In this document: positions 1 through 9,428 of the stretch, piece after piece | How positions within the stretch are numbered: position 1 is the first letter of the stretch | Layout of the letters: each line of letters begins with the position of its first letter | Source of the DNA: Isoetes taiwanensis | Lineage: Eukaryota > Streptophyta > Lycopodiopsida > Isoetales > Isoetaceae | Direction of reading: 5' to 3' | NCBI GenBank assembly: GCA_021234155.1 | Contig: JAJEKV010000013.1 | Location: 14,365,877 to 14,429,876, forward strand | Length of the DNA stretch: 64,000 nt | Made by a program: the position numbers and the translations under genes | Notes under the pieces: generated by a model | Seen by the model: the letters and a program-made list of their open reading frames with translations, nothing else | Database searches by the model: none | Told to the model about the DNA's origin: nothing

Positions 1-3000
1 GAACATGTAGGAAGAAATAAAGCTGAACAGAAAAAAATAAAAATAGAAAAAATGGAACATGTCCTCAAAAAGAAGGCAACTTACTTATAGTCTATACAAA
101 AGCAACTTATTTGTGCGGTTTTATTTTTTAACGTGGCGGTTGGCCCGTTATAGCGAACGTGGCAATGGCCCCTTAACATTGTGAGAGTCTGTGGATTGTG
201 GAGCATGTTCATGCTGGACGCTTAACTCTTTTGCAGATCTAGGTTTATGTTAAATCTTCAATGATCTAGGGTTTTCTAAGGCATGATTTCTCCTCCTTAT
301 GCCTTATGCCTCCATCGCTGCCTTCAGTGTTTTAACAAGAAATAAGGCGATGGTAGGAGAAGCCACTCATTCAAAAATTTGAAGTTAACTATAAGAGCTT
401 CTTTTGTATTTTGCGTGTAAACATGCTTCAAGAACTTCATGAGTTACAGCAGGTCTTATTTGCTTCAGTCTAGGCCGGCTTTTCGCTTTTAGAAAATTCC
501 TTGATGAGAGCGAGATCTTAATAGCTGCAAACCCCTTTTTGTGGCATCTTTTAACTGGTTTGAGGCTTAGAAATGTTTCTACATTTCATTTTGCCATTTT
601 CATAGTTGTTTGCAGCACAAACTTTTGTTTCGTATTCGCCTAAGATCTAAGCCGTGCATAAGTATGGATGTAAACGTGTGTCCGGTGTTGCCGCACATAA
701 GATCCTGAAGACACATCCAACATATACGTAAAAATAACAAATTATTCACATCTCAACTTTTATTAACATAAGCGTTTGCCATCTCATTCTTGAGAAACCC
801 TTTGGGGCCAAGGTTGTTCTTCTAGATTCCACCACATTGTCAATTGTGAACATACACCCTTTTACTTATGCACATTAATATTTGACATTATCATAGAGTT
901 TACAGGAGCATAACTGGCCAAAATAGTTTTTGAAGCTGCTGATCCGTTGCCACAAGCATCAGACGTCTTTTTACAGTGGAAATGCTGGCAAGTTGAACTC
1001 GACCTAAACCCTATTTTTTTTGGTCCTGGATTTTATAGAAGCTACAAGACATTTTCTTGGAGCAGAGCAGTTGGGACTCCATCAATCGGGTCACTGTGGC
1101 TCTTGGATTAACTAATGTGTCCTGAATTGTGTTAACTAAACTAATCTAAGGTTCGCTTTTGCATGGAAGTACTCATGGATTCTACAGAGTTATGGTAGAG
1201 TCTCAAGATTTTATGGTTCCTTATCATACTTTTCCTTTGCAGGCCACCACTGTTTCTCTCATCTTCATTCAAAGCAGTTTCTTTTTTAAGCCAAGAGTTC
1301 ACATTATCCACAATCTAGCAGCAGGTTTCCATCTCTATATTTATGTGCTTTCAATAAGGTATTTTATTTGTTTGACAAGTTTGTTATGTTGTTTTGCATG
1401 TTGTTCTTAATCTTTTGTCAGTCTTAAATGCCAAGGTTGTTGAATATGCAATTTGGCTTGCCTTGGCTTGGTAGTATGGGTTTACTTGCTAGAAATAGAC
1501 ACCCGTGCAAAATAGCTTAACTTTTTTGCCTGAGCTGATGCATTGTACCTCCAGCCTTTTCTGATTTGCAGGCACACGTGTTGTGCAAGGTATATGCCAT
1601 TGCAGTGGTTCCGATGGAGATAGTAAATGTCTGGAATTTTGTCTTTATACTGAAGTAGGTGTTCATTTCCATTTTTCGAATCTGATACCCTAGACTACTT
1701 TTTAATGTTAAAATTTTATTTATCCATAGGTCTGGTGCTGCTTTGCAAATTTTGTGCAATCCACAGGTTTTCTATTACAAGATGAGATTAATACACAAAA
1801 TACAAAGTGCAACAATTGAATCATTGTGAGTTCTGCAACCCTGTAGACCTTAACCACAAAAGTATATTATCTTATTTATATTATTTTTGTTAATTATTTT
1901 TGGATTTTTTTCAGGGCTTTATGTTCTATATACATCAAATGACATGTATATTTTCTTCCATAGCAGCAATTGTTGAGAGTGAAAAAGTAATTACCAATTT
2001 TCTCAATTGCCCGGCATGCACACATGATTGGCTTCCTTCCCTTTTTCCTGTTTCTTCTGCCACCTCTTTATGCTAATTGATGTATGCGTTTTGTTATGCA
2101 ATTCTGAGTTTTTGTTATTTAGAATAAACTACTACTCTTGCAGGTCGTATGAGCATTTGTATTGCGAAGGCAAGTTTAAGTTTTCAATGACATCCATTCA
2201 AGACGGGGCTTCAAATTCAAGTGAGTCCTCTAGAGTTTTATTGTCCATGCTAGCACTTAGTTTTCGCTTTGCTCATTCTGGTTATTTTACCTATCCTGAT
2301 TTGCACTTGGTTTTCTACCGGCAATAACTCTGATTGATATACAATTTGCATGTTGTACAATTTGTGAGCATCTATTGTTCTACATTATCGAAACCTTATT
2401 GAAAAGAAGAGTTCTGCGAATCTTAGTATACAGAGAATGATACCGGGTTATATGCTTTCAGTACATTGCTTTTCTGATCTTGAAAGAATGGCCCAATATG
2501 GATATCAAGTAAGAGGAAGAAAGTTGCAGTATAAAGATGGAGATAAGTTTGATAAGTGCAGTGAAGTCAATCTTTTGTTAGCTGAGTATGTAGCCTCTGC
2601 ATCACTTAGAATACACTTGCTTGAACAAAAATGCAAAAGAGAAAGTGTACTGTCATGTTATGTTAAGTTATTTTTGAGCATAGACGTTCAAATGTTTGGA
2701 AATGCCTTCAAATATTCAGAAATGCCTGATCGGAATGTTATTTCTTCACTGTAACCTTCATACGATAACCCGGACTGTCCCCAGTGGCGAATACAATATT
2801 TTTAAATCTTCTCTGCCCCTGAGATTCCATTTCCTGCATCAATATGATACGTAGTATAAACATCTCAATGAGGCGTACAAGTTTTTTCTACAAATATCAT
2901 AGTGCATTGTCCTCTCATAAGACTCTCAAAATAAAATGCAGAATATATTCATTAGAATGCCTGATTATGTCAATTATAATGATAATACAATTTCACCTAT

Positions 3001-3170
3001 AGCATATAAAGCATATGGGACGATAAAAACCATTCAATTCAGTTTTTCTAGATTTCTTCACCTATACGCATACAATTTCAAAGAAATGACATGCATGGTT
3101 TTGCCTAACTTATAAGTGCTTATTAGAATGTAATCCACTCTAAAATTGGAAAAAATGCCTGGCATGTGAG
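1..3170 (+). repeat. Long-range direct repeat, copy 1 (partner 54237-57423)
   Basis: The first 3170 bases match 54237-57423 in the same orientation, differing only by scattered substitutions and small indels. The window opens inside the repeat, so its left edge is not seen. Both copies diverge just after TGCCTGGCATGT. A shorter part (about 290-960) is also found at 35890-36620 and 41520-42250, so this is an interspersed family and not a unique locus. No intact gene is visible; open stretches are short and AT-rich. Confidence 0.9.
1243..2220 (+). pseudogene. Unidentified exon-like segments
   Basis: Several short open stretches are bounded by AG and GT: 1243-1324 (after CTTTGCAG, before GTTTCC) and 2144-2220 (after CTTGCAG, before GTGAGTCC), with another open stretch near 1975-2090 encoding a VESEKV...NFLNCPACTHDWLP-like peptide. 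All recur in the copy at 54-57 kb with a few replacement changes. I do not recognise the protein. They could be remnants of a host gene carried by the repeat, or chance. Nothing joins them into one convincing reading frame. Confidence 0.2.
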
Positions 3171-3309
3171 TTTCTGTGACTTGATCATGGGAGATATGAT
3201 GTGCGACATGTGAAGATTGCATTGTGAACTAAAGTACGCCAATAAACCAAGACAAAATTTTGTGTTTTGCACTTTTGTACCTATCTTTCCAACCTTTTGT
3301 CTTTAGAGA

Positions 3310-4254
3310 TAAATTTAAGGGATCACAACTTAAATCCCTTATCACAACTTTAGCGTATTGTTTATGCAATTACCAAAATGCCGTTATGAGTTTCAAAATT
3401 ACCAAAATGCCCTTGGCTCAAATAAATACACTGTATAAAATAAACATAGAAAAAAATTACCAATTTGCCCCTACACACTAAACTTACTTACCAAAATACC
3501 CCTACACACCAAACTTAATTACCAAAATACCTCTACACACCAAACTTAATTACCAAAATGCCATTACATACCAATTTTGATCAATCTACACCAAACTAAT
3601 CACCAAAATGCTCTACACACCAAACTTAATTAACAAAATACCCCCTATGTACTAAACTTAATTACCAAAATGCCCTTACATACTTATCCTACTCAATCTA
3701 TACGAAATGCCTCAAGAATAGAAGTTTAAATTCAACAAAGAGATTACAGAAGTCACAATCATCACTGAATTGGAGCCCTACAACTACATCCATTGTGTCT
3801 CTTCCATTACACCTTCCATAAAGATGTTCCTCTTCTTTACATCTTCTTCTCCTGTGCACATGCGTTTAGATTTTGGACGTCCAAGAGGTCTGCGTATGGC
3901 TGGTGGTGACATGCCTCCAATAGCATCATCATGTCACCACAGGAAACACTGGCTCCTGGTAAGTGTCACAACAAGATTGTGTAGGGGTATTTTGGTAAAT
4001 AAGTTTGATGTTAGGGTATTTTGATAATTAAATTTGTTGTAGATTGATCAGAATTAGTATGTAATGGCATTTTGGTATTTAAGTTTGGTGTGTAGGGGTA
4101 TTTTGGTAATTAAGTCTGGTGTGTAGGGGCAAATTGGTAATTCATTTGTACATTTATTTGAGTCAGGGGCATTTTGGTAATTCTGAAACTCATAAGGGCA
4201 TTTTGGTAATTACATAAACTCATAGGGGCATTTTGGTAGTTTTCCCTAAATTTA
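3310..4254. mobile_element. Foldback element with minisatellite arms
   Basis: The left part (3310-3690) is built from variants of a roughly 31-bp unit containing CTACACACCAAACTT and TTACCAAAATGCCC. The right part (3970-4254) is the same unit as its reverse complement (GGGCATTTTGGTAATT, AAGTTTGGTGTGTAG). The outer ends are TAAATTTAAGGGA and TCCCTAAATTTA, an imperfect terminal inverted repeat. The unique centre is about 3700-3960. This arrangement is typical of foldback-type DNA elements. No coding capacity and no clear target-site duplication. Confidence 0.7.
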
Positions 4255-4287
4255 ATTGCCCGCCATATTCATTGTAAAGCATTGTTT

Positions 4288-4491
4288 CTCTACTCAAATC
4301 TATAAAGGCAAAGTTAATATATTGATGATACTGTCCTTTGACAATTTCAATACAAAAAATAAGCATATAGTGTCCATTCTTGCCAATATCAACATGCACT
4401 ATTGTTTAAAGTTATGCATATAGACGTTAAAGCCCAGGTAAAAACACATATCAGAACATTAGCCTGGCAACGCCGAGCACATGTTTACTAG
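4288..4491 (+). mobile_element. Possible degenerate short Helitron
   Basis: The right edge reads GGC-AAC-GCC, then ACATGTTTACTAG followed by T, which resembles a Helitron 3' end (hairpin, then CTRR, then host T). A TCTCTACT...TATAAAGG start near 4288 would fit a plant Helitron 5' end. The hairpin is short and imperfect. Sequence right of 4491 resumes the interspersed repeat (compare 49020 onward). Much weaker than the Helitron at 57924. Confidence 0.3.
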
Positions 4492-4544
4492 TCCTTTTTC
4501 TACTTTGTGATAGTGCTCTGGAATGGATCATCTTTCCTTCACAT

Positions 4545-4870
4545 TTCCAGATTTTCTGAGTTTCTAATGTGTTACAGACTTCAAGTTGAAATGGAATATA
4601 ATCATCTTTGCACATTCCCAAATTGACCTTGTGATGTTGACAAGTCTTCTAACGCCATTATAATGTTTGGATTTTGCCTGGTCAATGACATGAGCATAAT
4701 TGGCAGTCTATCCTTTTCTCTAGTAATAAGCACATAGCCATGGCCTACAAGCAAGTAGCATCTTTTTGCTTGAGCCATGGCCTAAAAGCAAAGAGCATCT
4801 TTTTGCTTTTAAGGCAAGCCGACCTAAATTCGTGGTGGTGTTCCATTTTGACTTTCGTCTCCCTTATAGC
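4545..4870 (+). repeat. Repeat M, copy 1 (left part; resumes 5532-5600)
   Basis: Contains the M hallmark: ATGGCCTACAAGCAA, CATCTTTTTGCTT, a second ATGGCCTA/CAAAGCAA copy, then AAGGCAAGCCGACC and AAATTCGTGGTGGTG. Other copies: 36640-37385, 42260-42660 plus 47604-47940, 49020-49315 plus 53129-53202 plus 54072-54180, and 57640-57923 plus 58973-59095. This copy is split by the element at 4871-5531; the right part begins AAAATAGGCGTTGG. Nature of M unknown; no coding. Confidence 0.8.
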
Positions 4871-5531
4871 GAAATTTTGACCACCTTCAAATTTCGCCCT
4901 TATTTAGCAAAATTTTAAAAGGGGAAAAACTCTGTTGATGTTCTGTTGACGTTCTTGGGCGGCGCCGCCTCCTCTGTGTTTCTGCACAAGCCCAAGCGAT
5001 CTGCTTTTTCACTCCAACGATCTGCTTTTTCAAATGCGGATCTGTGACTGCGCAGCAGAGTACCATGCCAAGATCTATGCGAGTAATCTGATCCGCTTTT
5101 TCCAGAGGCAAGGGCATAAATAAGACAAGATCCAAAGGAGAAGGGCGCGAACGTAAACAAATGGCCATATATGAAGATAAAGCTGTTATTCTTGCCTATT
5201 TGGTGCTTTTTTCTTGAGTGCCATAGATTTTGAAGTTTTGGGCACGAACCGGCTGCCGCAGAAAAGATCTCTGAGACGAAAATCCAATGATAAACTTCGA
5301 AAATCAAAACTAAAGGCAAAAGCATGCTACATTCATCAAGATCTCCTCAATAGCGGGCAAAAATTTGAAGCTGGATCAAAATTTCGTCGGAGAATTTGAA
5401 TGACCATCAAATTTCTGAAGAAAATTTTCAGGTGACCTGGCGGCGCCACTCGCGGCTCCGCCGCTCGTGACCCGCCAGGTCACCTGAAAATTTCCTTCAG
5501 AAATTTGAAGGTCATTCAAATTACTCCTTCC
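4871..5531. mobile_element. Non-autonomous inverted-repeat element inserted in repeat M
   Basis: Uninterrupted M copies read CTTATAGC followed directly by AAAATGGGCG. Here about 660 bp lie between those points. The left end (ATTTTGACCACCTTCAAATTTC) and the right end (CAGAAATTTGAAGGTCATTC) are imperfect inverted repeats around CCTTCAAATTTC. The element also carries a strong internal inverted repeat near its right end. No transposase. A short open frame at 5214-5399 (61 codons, basic) is not recognised. Exact borders are uncertain by a few bases and no target duplication is obvious. Confidence 0.55.
5391..5521. repeat. Inverted repeat, arms about 51 bp
   Basis: AATTTGAATGACC...TTTTCAGGTGACCTGGCGG on the left is mirrored by CCGCCAGGTCACCTGAAAATT...GGTCATTCAAATT on the right, with a 28-base GC-rich centre (CTCGCGGCTCCGCCGCTCG). 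The innermost 18 bp of stem (AATTTTCAGGTGACCTGG) are near-perfect. It lies at the right end of the element at 4871-5531 and would form a stable hairpin in RNA or a cruciform in DNA. Confidence 0.85.
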
Positions 5532-5600
5532 AAAATAGGCGTTGGCATAGATATTATTATTTTTTATTGGTACTTAGGTATGGGGGTGCCCATTGGCTGC

Positions 5601-6179
5601 GCACTTAAGCGCAAAATTCTAATAGCTTTTAGGTACGAACCTCAATGGCTGCACATGCCGCATAGCAACATGCCGAATGAGATAGCCTATATTACAAGGC
5701 TAGTAACATGCAAAATAGACAAAACCAGTTTAAGATATGAGACGTCAAAGTTAAAGGGCAATTGGTACCACCAGGGCTGCGGTACTGCCCCGATAGGATA
5801 TCAAGAAGCCCATGGAAGGCTACAATGAGCACACAGCACAGAATTGAAAAAAAAAACACTTCTATTTTTAAATAATCGTGTTCAAATTTGTTGAAACAAT
5901 GTTGGGTTTCATAATAATATCTGAAATAATCATTGGATTTACAGACGTATCACAAAATCTATCATATTACTGTATAACCCGGGGGGTTCACCTTTTTTTC
6001 CGTACAAAACATGTGCGTGGGCGATGAAGGGGTTTTTTTGTAACTTCTGAAGTACGTATACATGCGTTATCTCTTACGTTTTGGCGCCCAGGGTGCATGT
6101 ATTTTCACGGTTCCGGCAGTGGTTTCTTGCAAGGCTCGGCACTTGGAAATACGTTGAGGGATGTGGAATGTAGTTTTAT
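5601..6179. other. No gene seen
   Basis: Intergenic sequence between the repeat-M remnant and the SPPL fragment. Short frames only, none with recognisable motifs. No strong repeats apart from a 10-base A-run near 5850. Confidence 0.6.
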
Positions 6180-6717
6180 ATGATGGAGTCCGTATGGAAG
6201 CTAGTTTATCTTTTGGAGCTGGCATCTTTGTTGCTAATGACAACGGCAATTTTTGTTGTGTTGGCATCTGTCCAGAGAGCCCTTAACCATGATAAAGATA
6301 CGACAGATCGGCACCGTGATTGTTCTGAGTATTCTTCCATCACTCCTGATAGCTCTCGTGCACTTATGATACCCATTTTAAGTTCTTGCAGTCTTCTGCT
6401 TATGTTTTATATTTGCATCTGTATCTCAGGTAGTCACTGCCTTCAGAGCTTTGGCACATTCCCTTCTATCTCAAACACATAAGGCATTGTTGGTCTGGAT
6501 TTATGAAGATGATGATGGTGAAAACAACATGTATGTACACCATGATATTATGTTGCCAGCATTTCCTCTTTGCACATATTGGCTAGATTGTGGTCTGAAG
6601 GGAGGCGAGAAAGGTAAGAGTAGTATGAATGTTTTGGTTTGTCTCATTCGGTCACCAATCACCAATGATGTATATTTGTTGAGTCAGGAAACTATGTGGC
6701 TGTTGGTTCAGGTTTAA
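6180..6717 (+). pseudogene. Signal peptide peptidase-like (SPPL) N-terminal fragment, broken
   Basis: The first 83 codons start MESVWKLVYLLE and continue through a hydrophobic segment (LLMTTAIFVVLASV), VQRALNH, RNRDxSE-like residues and ALMIPILSSCSLLLMFY. These are hallmarks of the N-terminus of plant SPPL intramembrane aspartyl proteases. After MFY a +1 shift near 6424 is needed to reach SQVVTAFRALA, which resembles the next SPPL segment (SQLxTAFTA). The following open frame to 6717 no longer looks like SPPL. The catalytic YD and GLGD regions are absent. Family assignment is from memory of conserved motifs; the copy is truncated and cannot be a working protease. Confidence 0.62.
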
Positions 6718-6804
6718 GTGACAGGGCTCATGGATTTCTAAAGCTTAAGCATGCATGCTCAGTTTTGTTTGGAATCATTATTTACACCGTGACTTAATTA
6801 TAGG

Positions 6805-7157
6805 GCACTCCATCCCATCGATCCGAGACATCGGATCGCCATTCTAGAATGGGACGAGCATGCATGTTTTGCATGCATGCGGGCGGCGCATGCACGTTCT
6901 GGTTGGGAGTTCGCTATTTTAGGCGCGTTTCTGCATCAACGTCTCATCGACGCTTCCTCTTCTCTCTCAGCAGTACCTATTTCTCTTTGAATTGTTTTCC
7001 AGGCAGGGGAGGGGCTTCTTCCTGCTTGGTTTGGCCAATTTGGCGTTTCTTTCATGCTGTCCTTTTCCGGCCTTTAGCCTTCGTCCTCGATCCTAGTTTG
7101 TAAGGAAGTCCTTTGGTATTCGGGCGATTTGTTGGTTTCATGCGAGTCCCATTCTAT
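6805..7157 (+). repeat. Stem-loop repeat unit, copy H1
   Basis: Starts CCCATCGATCCGAGACATCG, a CGATCCGA/TCGGATCG hairpin, then ATTCTAGAATGGGACGAG, then GCATGCATGTTTTGCATGCATG (a second hairpin rich in CATGCA, the RY-type box). The unit runs through TTGGGAGTTCGCTATTTTAGG and the CTTCCTCTTCTCTC stretch, and ends at TTGGTTTCATGCGAGTCCC, where the next unit begins. In H1 the left arm of the outer stem is missing. No protein coding seen. Confidence 0.75.
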
Positions 7158-7210
7158 AATCCCATCGATCCGAGACATCGGATCGCCATTCTAGAATGGG
7201 ACGAGCATGC
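7138..7210 (+). repeat. Conserved stem-loop H2
   Basis: Complete version of the stem-loop. Outer stem CATG/CATG, then C-G and predicted tandem G.A pairs (CGA opposite GAG), then GTCCCATTCTATAAT opposite ATTCTAGAATGGGAC, then CGATCCGA-GACA-TCGGATCG. The same fold with different bases (TCCCTTCCCAGAAT opposite ATTCTGGGAAGGGA) occurs at 8511 and 22624. Confidence 0.75.
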
Positions 7211-7538
7211 ATGTTTTGCATGCATGCGGGCGGCGCATGCCCGTTACAGTTGGGAGTTCGCTATTTTAGGCGCCAACGCATCAACGTCTCATCGGCGCTT
7301 CCTCTTCTCTCTCTCAGATTACCTATTTCTCTTTGAACCCACCCTCCCCTTCTTTGTTTATTATATTTGTCGCGTGGCACGCTACAGAATCAACCCCTCC
7401 ACACGGGAGGTTTGTTTTGTTTTGTTTTGTTTTTGGTGTTGGTGATGTGCGTACGGGTTGGCGGCGGCATCTGTTTTTCGACTTCTCCATTCGTGGGTTT
7501 TGGGAGCGATTTTCTCGCCTTTGCGTTTGTCTAGCCCC

Positions 7539-7618
7539 TTGCGAAGGTTTATCACTAGGGTTTTTCCTCGAAAACCCGAAAGGGCGGGGTTTTTTAATCC
7601 CGGTGATAAGTTTTCGGC
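7539..7618 (+). ncRNA. Structured U-loop motif candidate, copy A
   Basis: Order 5' to 3': stem TTATCAC, TAGGG, U5, CCTCG, A4, CCC-GAAA-GGG tetraloop hairpin, CGGGG, U6, AATCCCG, stem GTGATAA, with an outer arm pairing around GAAGG/TTTTCGGCA. CCTCG pairs with CGGGG, leaving a U5/U6 internal loop. The core is shared with copies at 23533, 28862 and 49391, whose flanking stems differ in sequence yet remain complementary. Function unknown. Confidence 0.6.
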
Positions 7619-8224
7619 AGGTACACCAACCAAACATCTGTTAGCATTGTATTTTTGGGGTCCAAATGATATAATTGGATTTTCCCTTTATTTTTTTAGG
7701 TGGGTAGTTGATGCATGTGTGCGGCTACCCACTATTCATTATAGAAAATCTCTTTGAGATGAATGAGAAGCCTATCTATCTACTTGCTTCTCATTCATCT
7801 CAGCAGATTTTCTACAATGGTGGATAGTGGGTAGCCGCACACATGCGAACTACCCATAAAAAATAAAGGGAAAATCCAATTATATCATTTGGACCCCAAA
7901 TGGAAAAGTCGAAACAGATGTCGCTCGCTAACCTGTACCTGCACATCACCAACAAAACAACAAGATAAAACAAACCTCCCGTGAGTGGAGGGTTGATTAC
8001 GCCAAGTACACGCTGACATAAAAATACAATAACAAAGAAGGGGGGGAGGGTGGGTTCAAAGAGAATAAGGTACTGCTGAGAGAGAAGAGGAAGCGCCGAT
8101 GAGAAATCGAAGCAGACTAAGCCTTCAAAAAAAAAAAAAAAAGAGAAATCGAAGCAGAAATGCGCCTAAAATAGCGAACTCCCAACCAGAATGGGCATGC
8201 GCCGCCCGCATGCATGCAAAACAT

Positions 8225-8296
8225 GCATGCTCGTCCCATTCTAGAATGGCGATCCAATGTCTCGGATCGATGGGATTCTAGAATGGGACTCGCATG
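8225..8296 (-). repeat. Conserved stem-loop H3
   Basis: Reverse-orientation copy of H2 in the right arm of the large inverted repeat: GTCCCATTCTAGAAT, CGATCCAA-TGTC-TCGGATCG, ATTCTAGAATGGGAC, flanked by CATGC and GCATG. One base of the inner stem is changed relative to H2 (CCAA for CCGA). Confidence 0.7.
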
Positions 8297-8487
8297 AAAC
8301 CAACAAACCGCCCGAATACCAAAGGACTTCCTTAACAAACTAGGATCGAGGACGAAGGTCACAGGATGAAGGCTAAAGGCCGAAAAGGACAGCATGAAAG
8401 AACGCCAAATTGGCCAAACCAGGCAGGAAGAAGCCCCTCCCCTGCCTGGAAACAATTCAAAGAGAATAAGGTACTGCTGAGAGAGAA

Positions 8488-9381
8488 GAGGAAGCGCCGG
8501 TTTTGTGTCTCTCGCGATTCCCTTCCCAGAATCCCATCGATCCGAGCCATCGGATCGTCATTCTGGGAAGGGACGAGTGCCTATATTAGGCCATTTCCGT
8601 TTTCAGCCCTGTTATCGGCGTCTTCTCACAGCAGCTCTTCTTCTATCTTCCTCCCCTCCTGCTTTCTTCCTATCCACATCCGTTTTCTTATTTTTTCATT
8701 CATGTCAAATGAGCTACTCATGTTATGATGTTTTTTCTTCAGATCCAGGTTCTAGATGCTCGCGGTCTGTCGAATTTGTTTTGTAAATTTTGATTCGTTT
8801 TCTTTCTAATGATGCATGCCATTTCATGTGCACGAACTACTATCTTGCATGTTCACATATTTCTCGAGCTGACTTTTCCTACCGTGTTTTCTGAGGATCC
8901 TTTTCTGTTAGGGAAGGTCATCTTCACTGTTGAGTTATTTTTGTGGGCAATATTCGGAACCTTCTGCCAACTTTAGCGTATTGTTAGCTAAAAGTTTTAC
9001 GTCTCACCTATGCCTCTGGGGTATGCACTAAGGGTACCTAATCTTGGGATGTTCTGGCTTCTATCCAACGATCTATCTTCGTTTATTTACATATTGAATT
9101 TCATGTTCCTTTCATACATTTTTTTTTTGTCATAGCTCTCGACCAAGTTGTTATAGACCACATTTCCTATTTGTCTTGCGTTATACATGTTTACATCTAG
9201 ACATAAGATTGGATTTGTCTTGTTTGGTTTGAGTTTGTATACGTGGTGTTATCGATAGATATCGCATTTTAGTGTTTACATGACTTTGGAATAAGCTGGC
9301 TCAATTTTGGTGGTTGTTCCCTATTTTTTGTGGGTGGTGTTGTTTCTTTCCACCCTGATGGGGACGCAAATTTCTATTTAT
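8488..9381 (+). repeat. Repeat paralogous to 22595-22960, split by the L1 LINE
   Basis: GGTTTTGTGTCTCTCGCGA, TGCCTATATTAGGCCATTTC and CGGCGTCTTCTCACA match 22612-22745. The match is picked up again to the right of the LINE at 15952-16045 (TTCCACCCGCTGGGAG, CCGGGTGATGCTATC) against 22980-23040. This supports the LINE having inserted into an existing repeat. T-rich, with no gene in the stretch 8790-9380. Confidence 0.65.
8511..8579 (+). repeat. Conserved stem-loop H4 (variant stem)
   Basis: TCCCTTCCCAGAAT pairs with ATTCTGGGAAGGGA and CGATCCGA with TCGGATCG; the GACA loop is GCCA here. It begins a second repeat type (GTGCCTATATTAGGCCATTTCC follows) that recurs at 22595-23070. The stem bases differ from H2 on both strands together. 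Confidence 0.7.
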
Positions 9382-9428
9382 GGCATTATCTTCCTTGAGA
9401 GGTTGAGATCTCGAGACATTTTGACATT

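Larger units (their letters stand above)
6949..8487. repeat. Large inverted repeat (palindrome centre near 7779)
   Basis: Sequence 6949-7775 reads as the reverse complement of 7783-8487: CTTCTCATTCATCTCA, GTGGGTAGCCGCACAC, TATATCATTTGGACCCCAAA, CACCCTCCCC, CCCATCGATCCGAG and GCTTCCTCTTCTCTCTCAG appear in mirrored order. The centre is a short CCTATCTATCTACTT spacer. The left arm has about 160 bp (7494-7655) lacking in the right arm; that block contains structured motif A. A third copy in the right-arm orientation is at 23380-24435 and does contain the block. Confidence 0.85.

Noticed and set aside
1159-1410. 83-codon frame conserved in the copy at 55.4 kb
   Set aside because: Conservation follows from the duplication itself; the second copy has lost the start and the peptide is low-complexity hydrophobic.
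3480-3670. Regular 31-bp repeats resembling a CRISPR array
   Set aside because: Units are contiguous and degenerate with no unique spacers, and they are mirrored on the other side of a foldback; the context is a plant nuclear genome.
7323-7757. Several overlapping 80-110 codon frames on both strands
   Set aside because: They lie in the inverted repeat, are mutually overlapping and differ between copies by indels.
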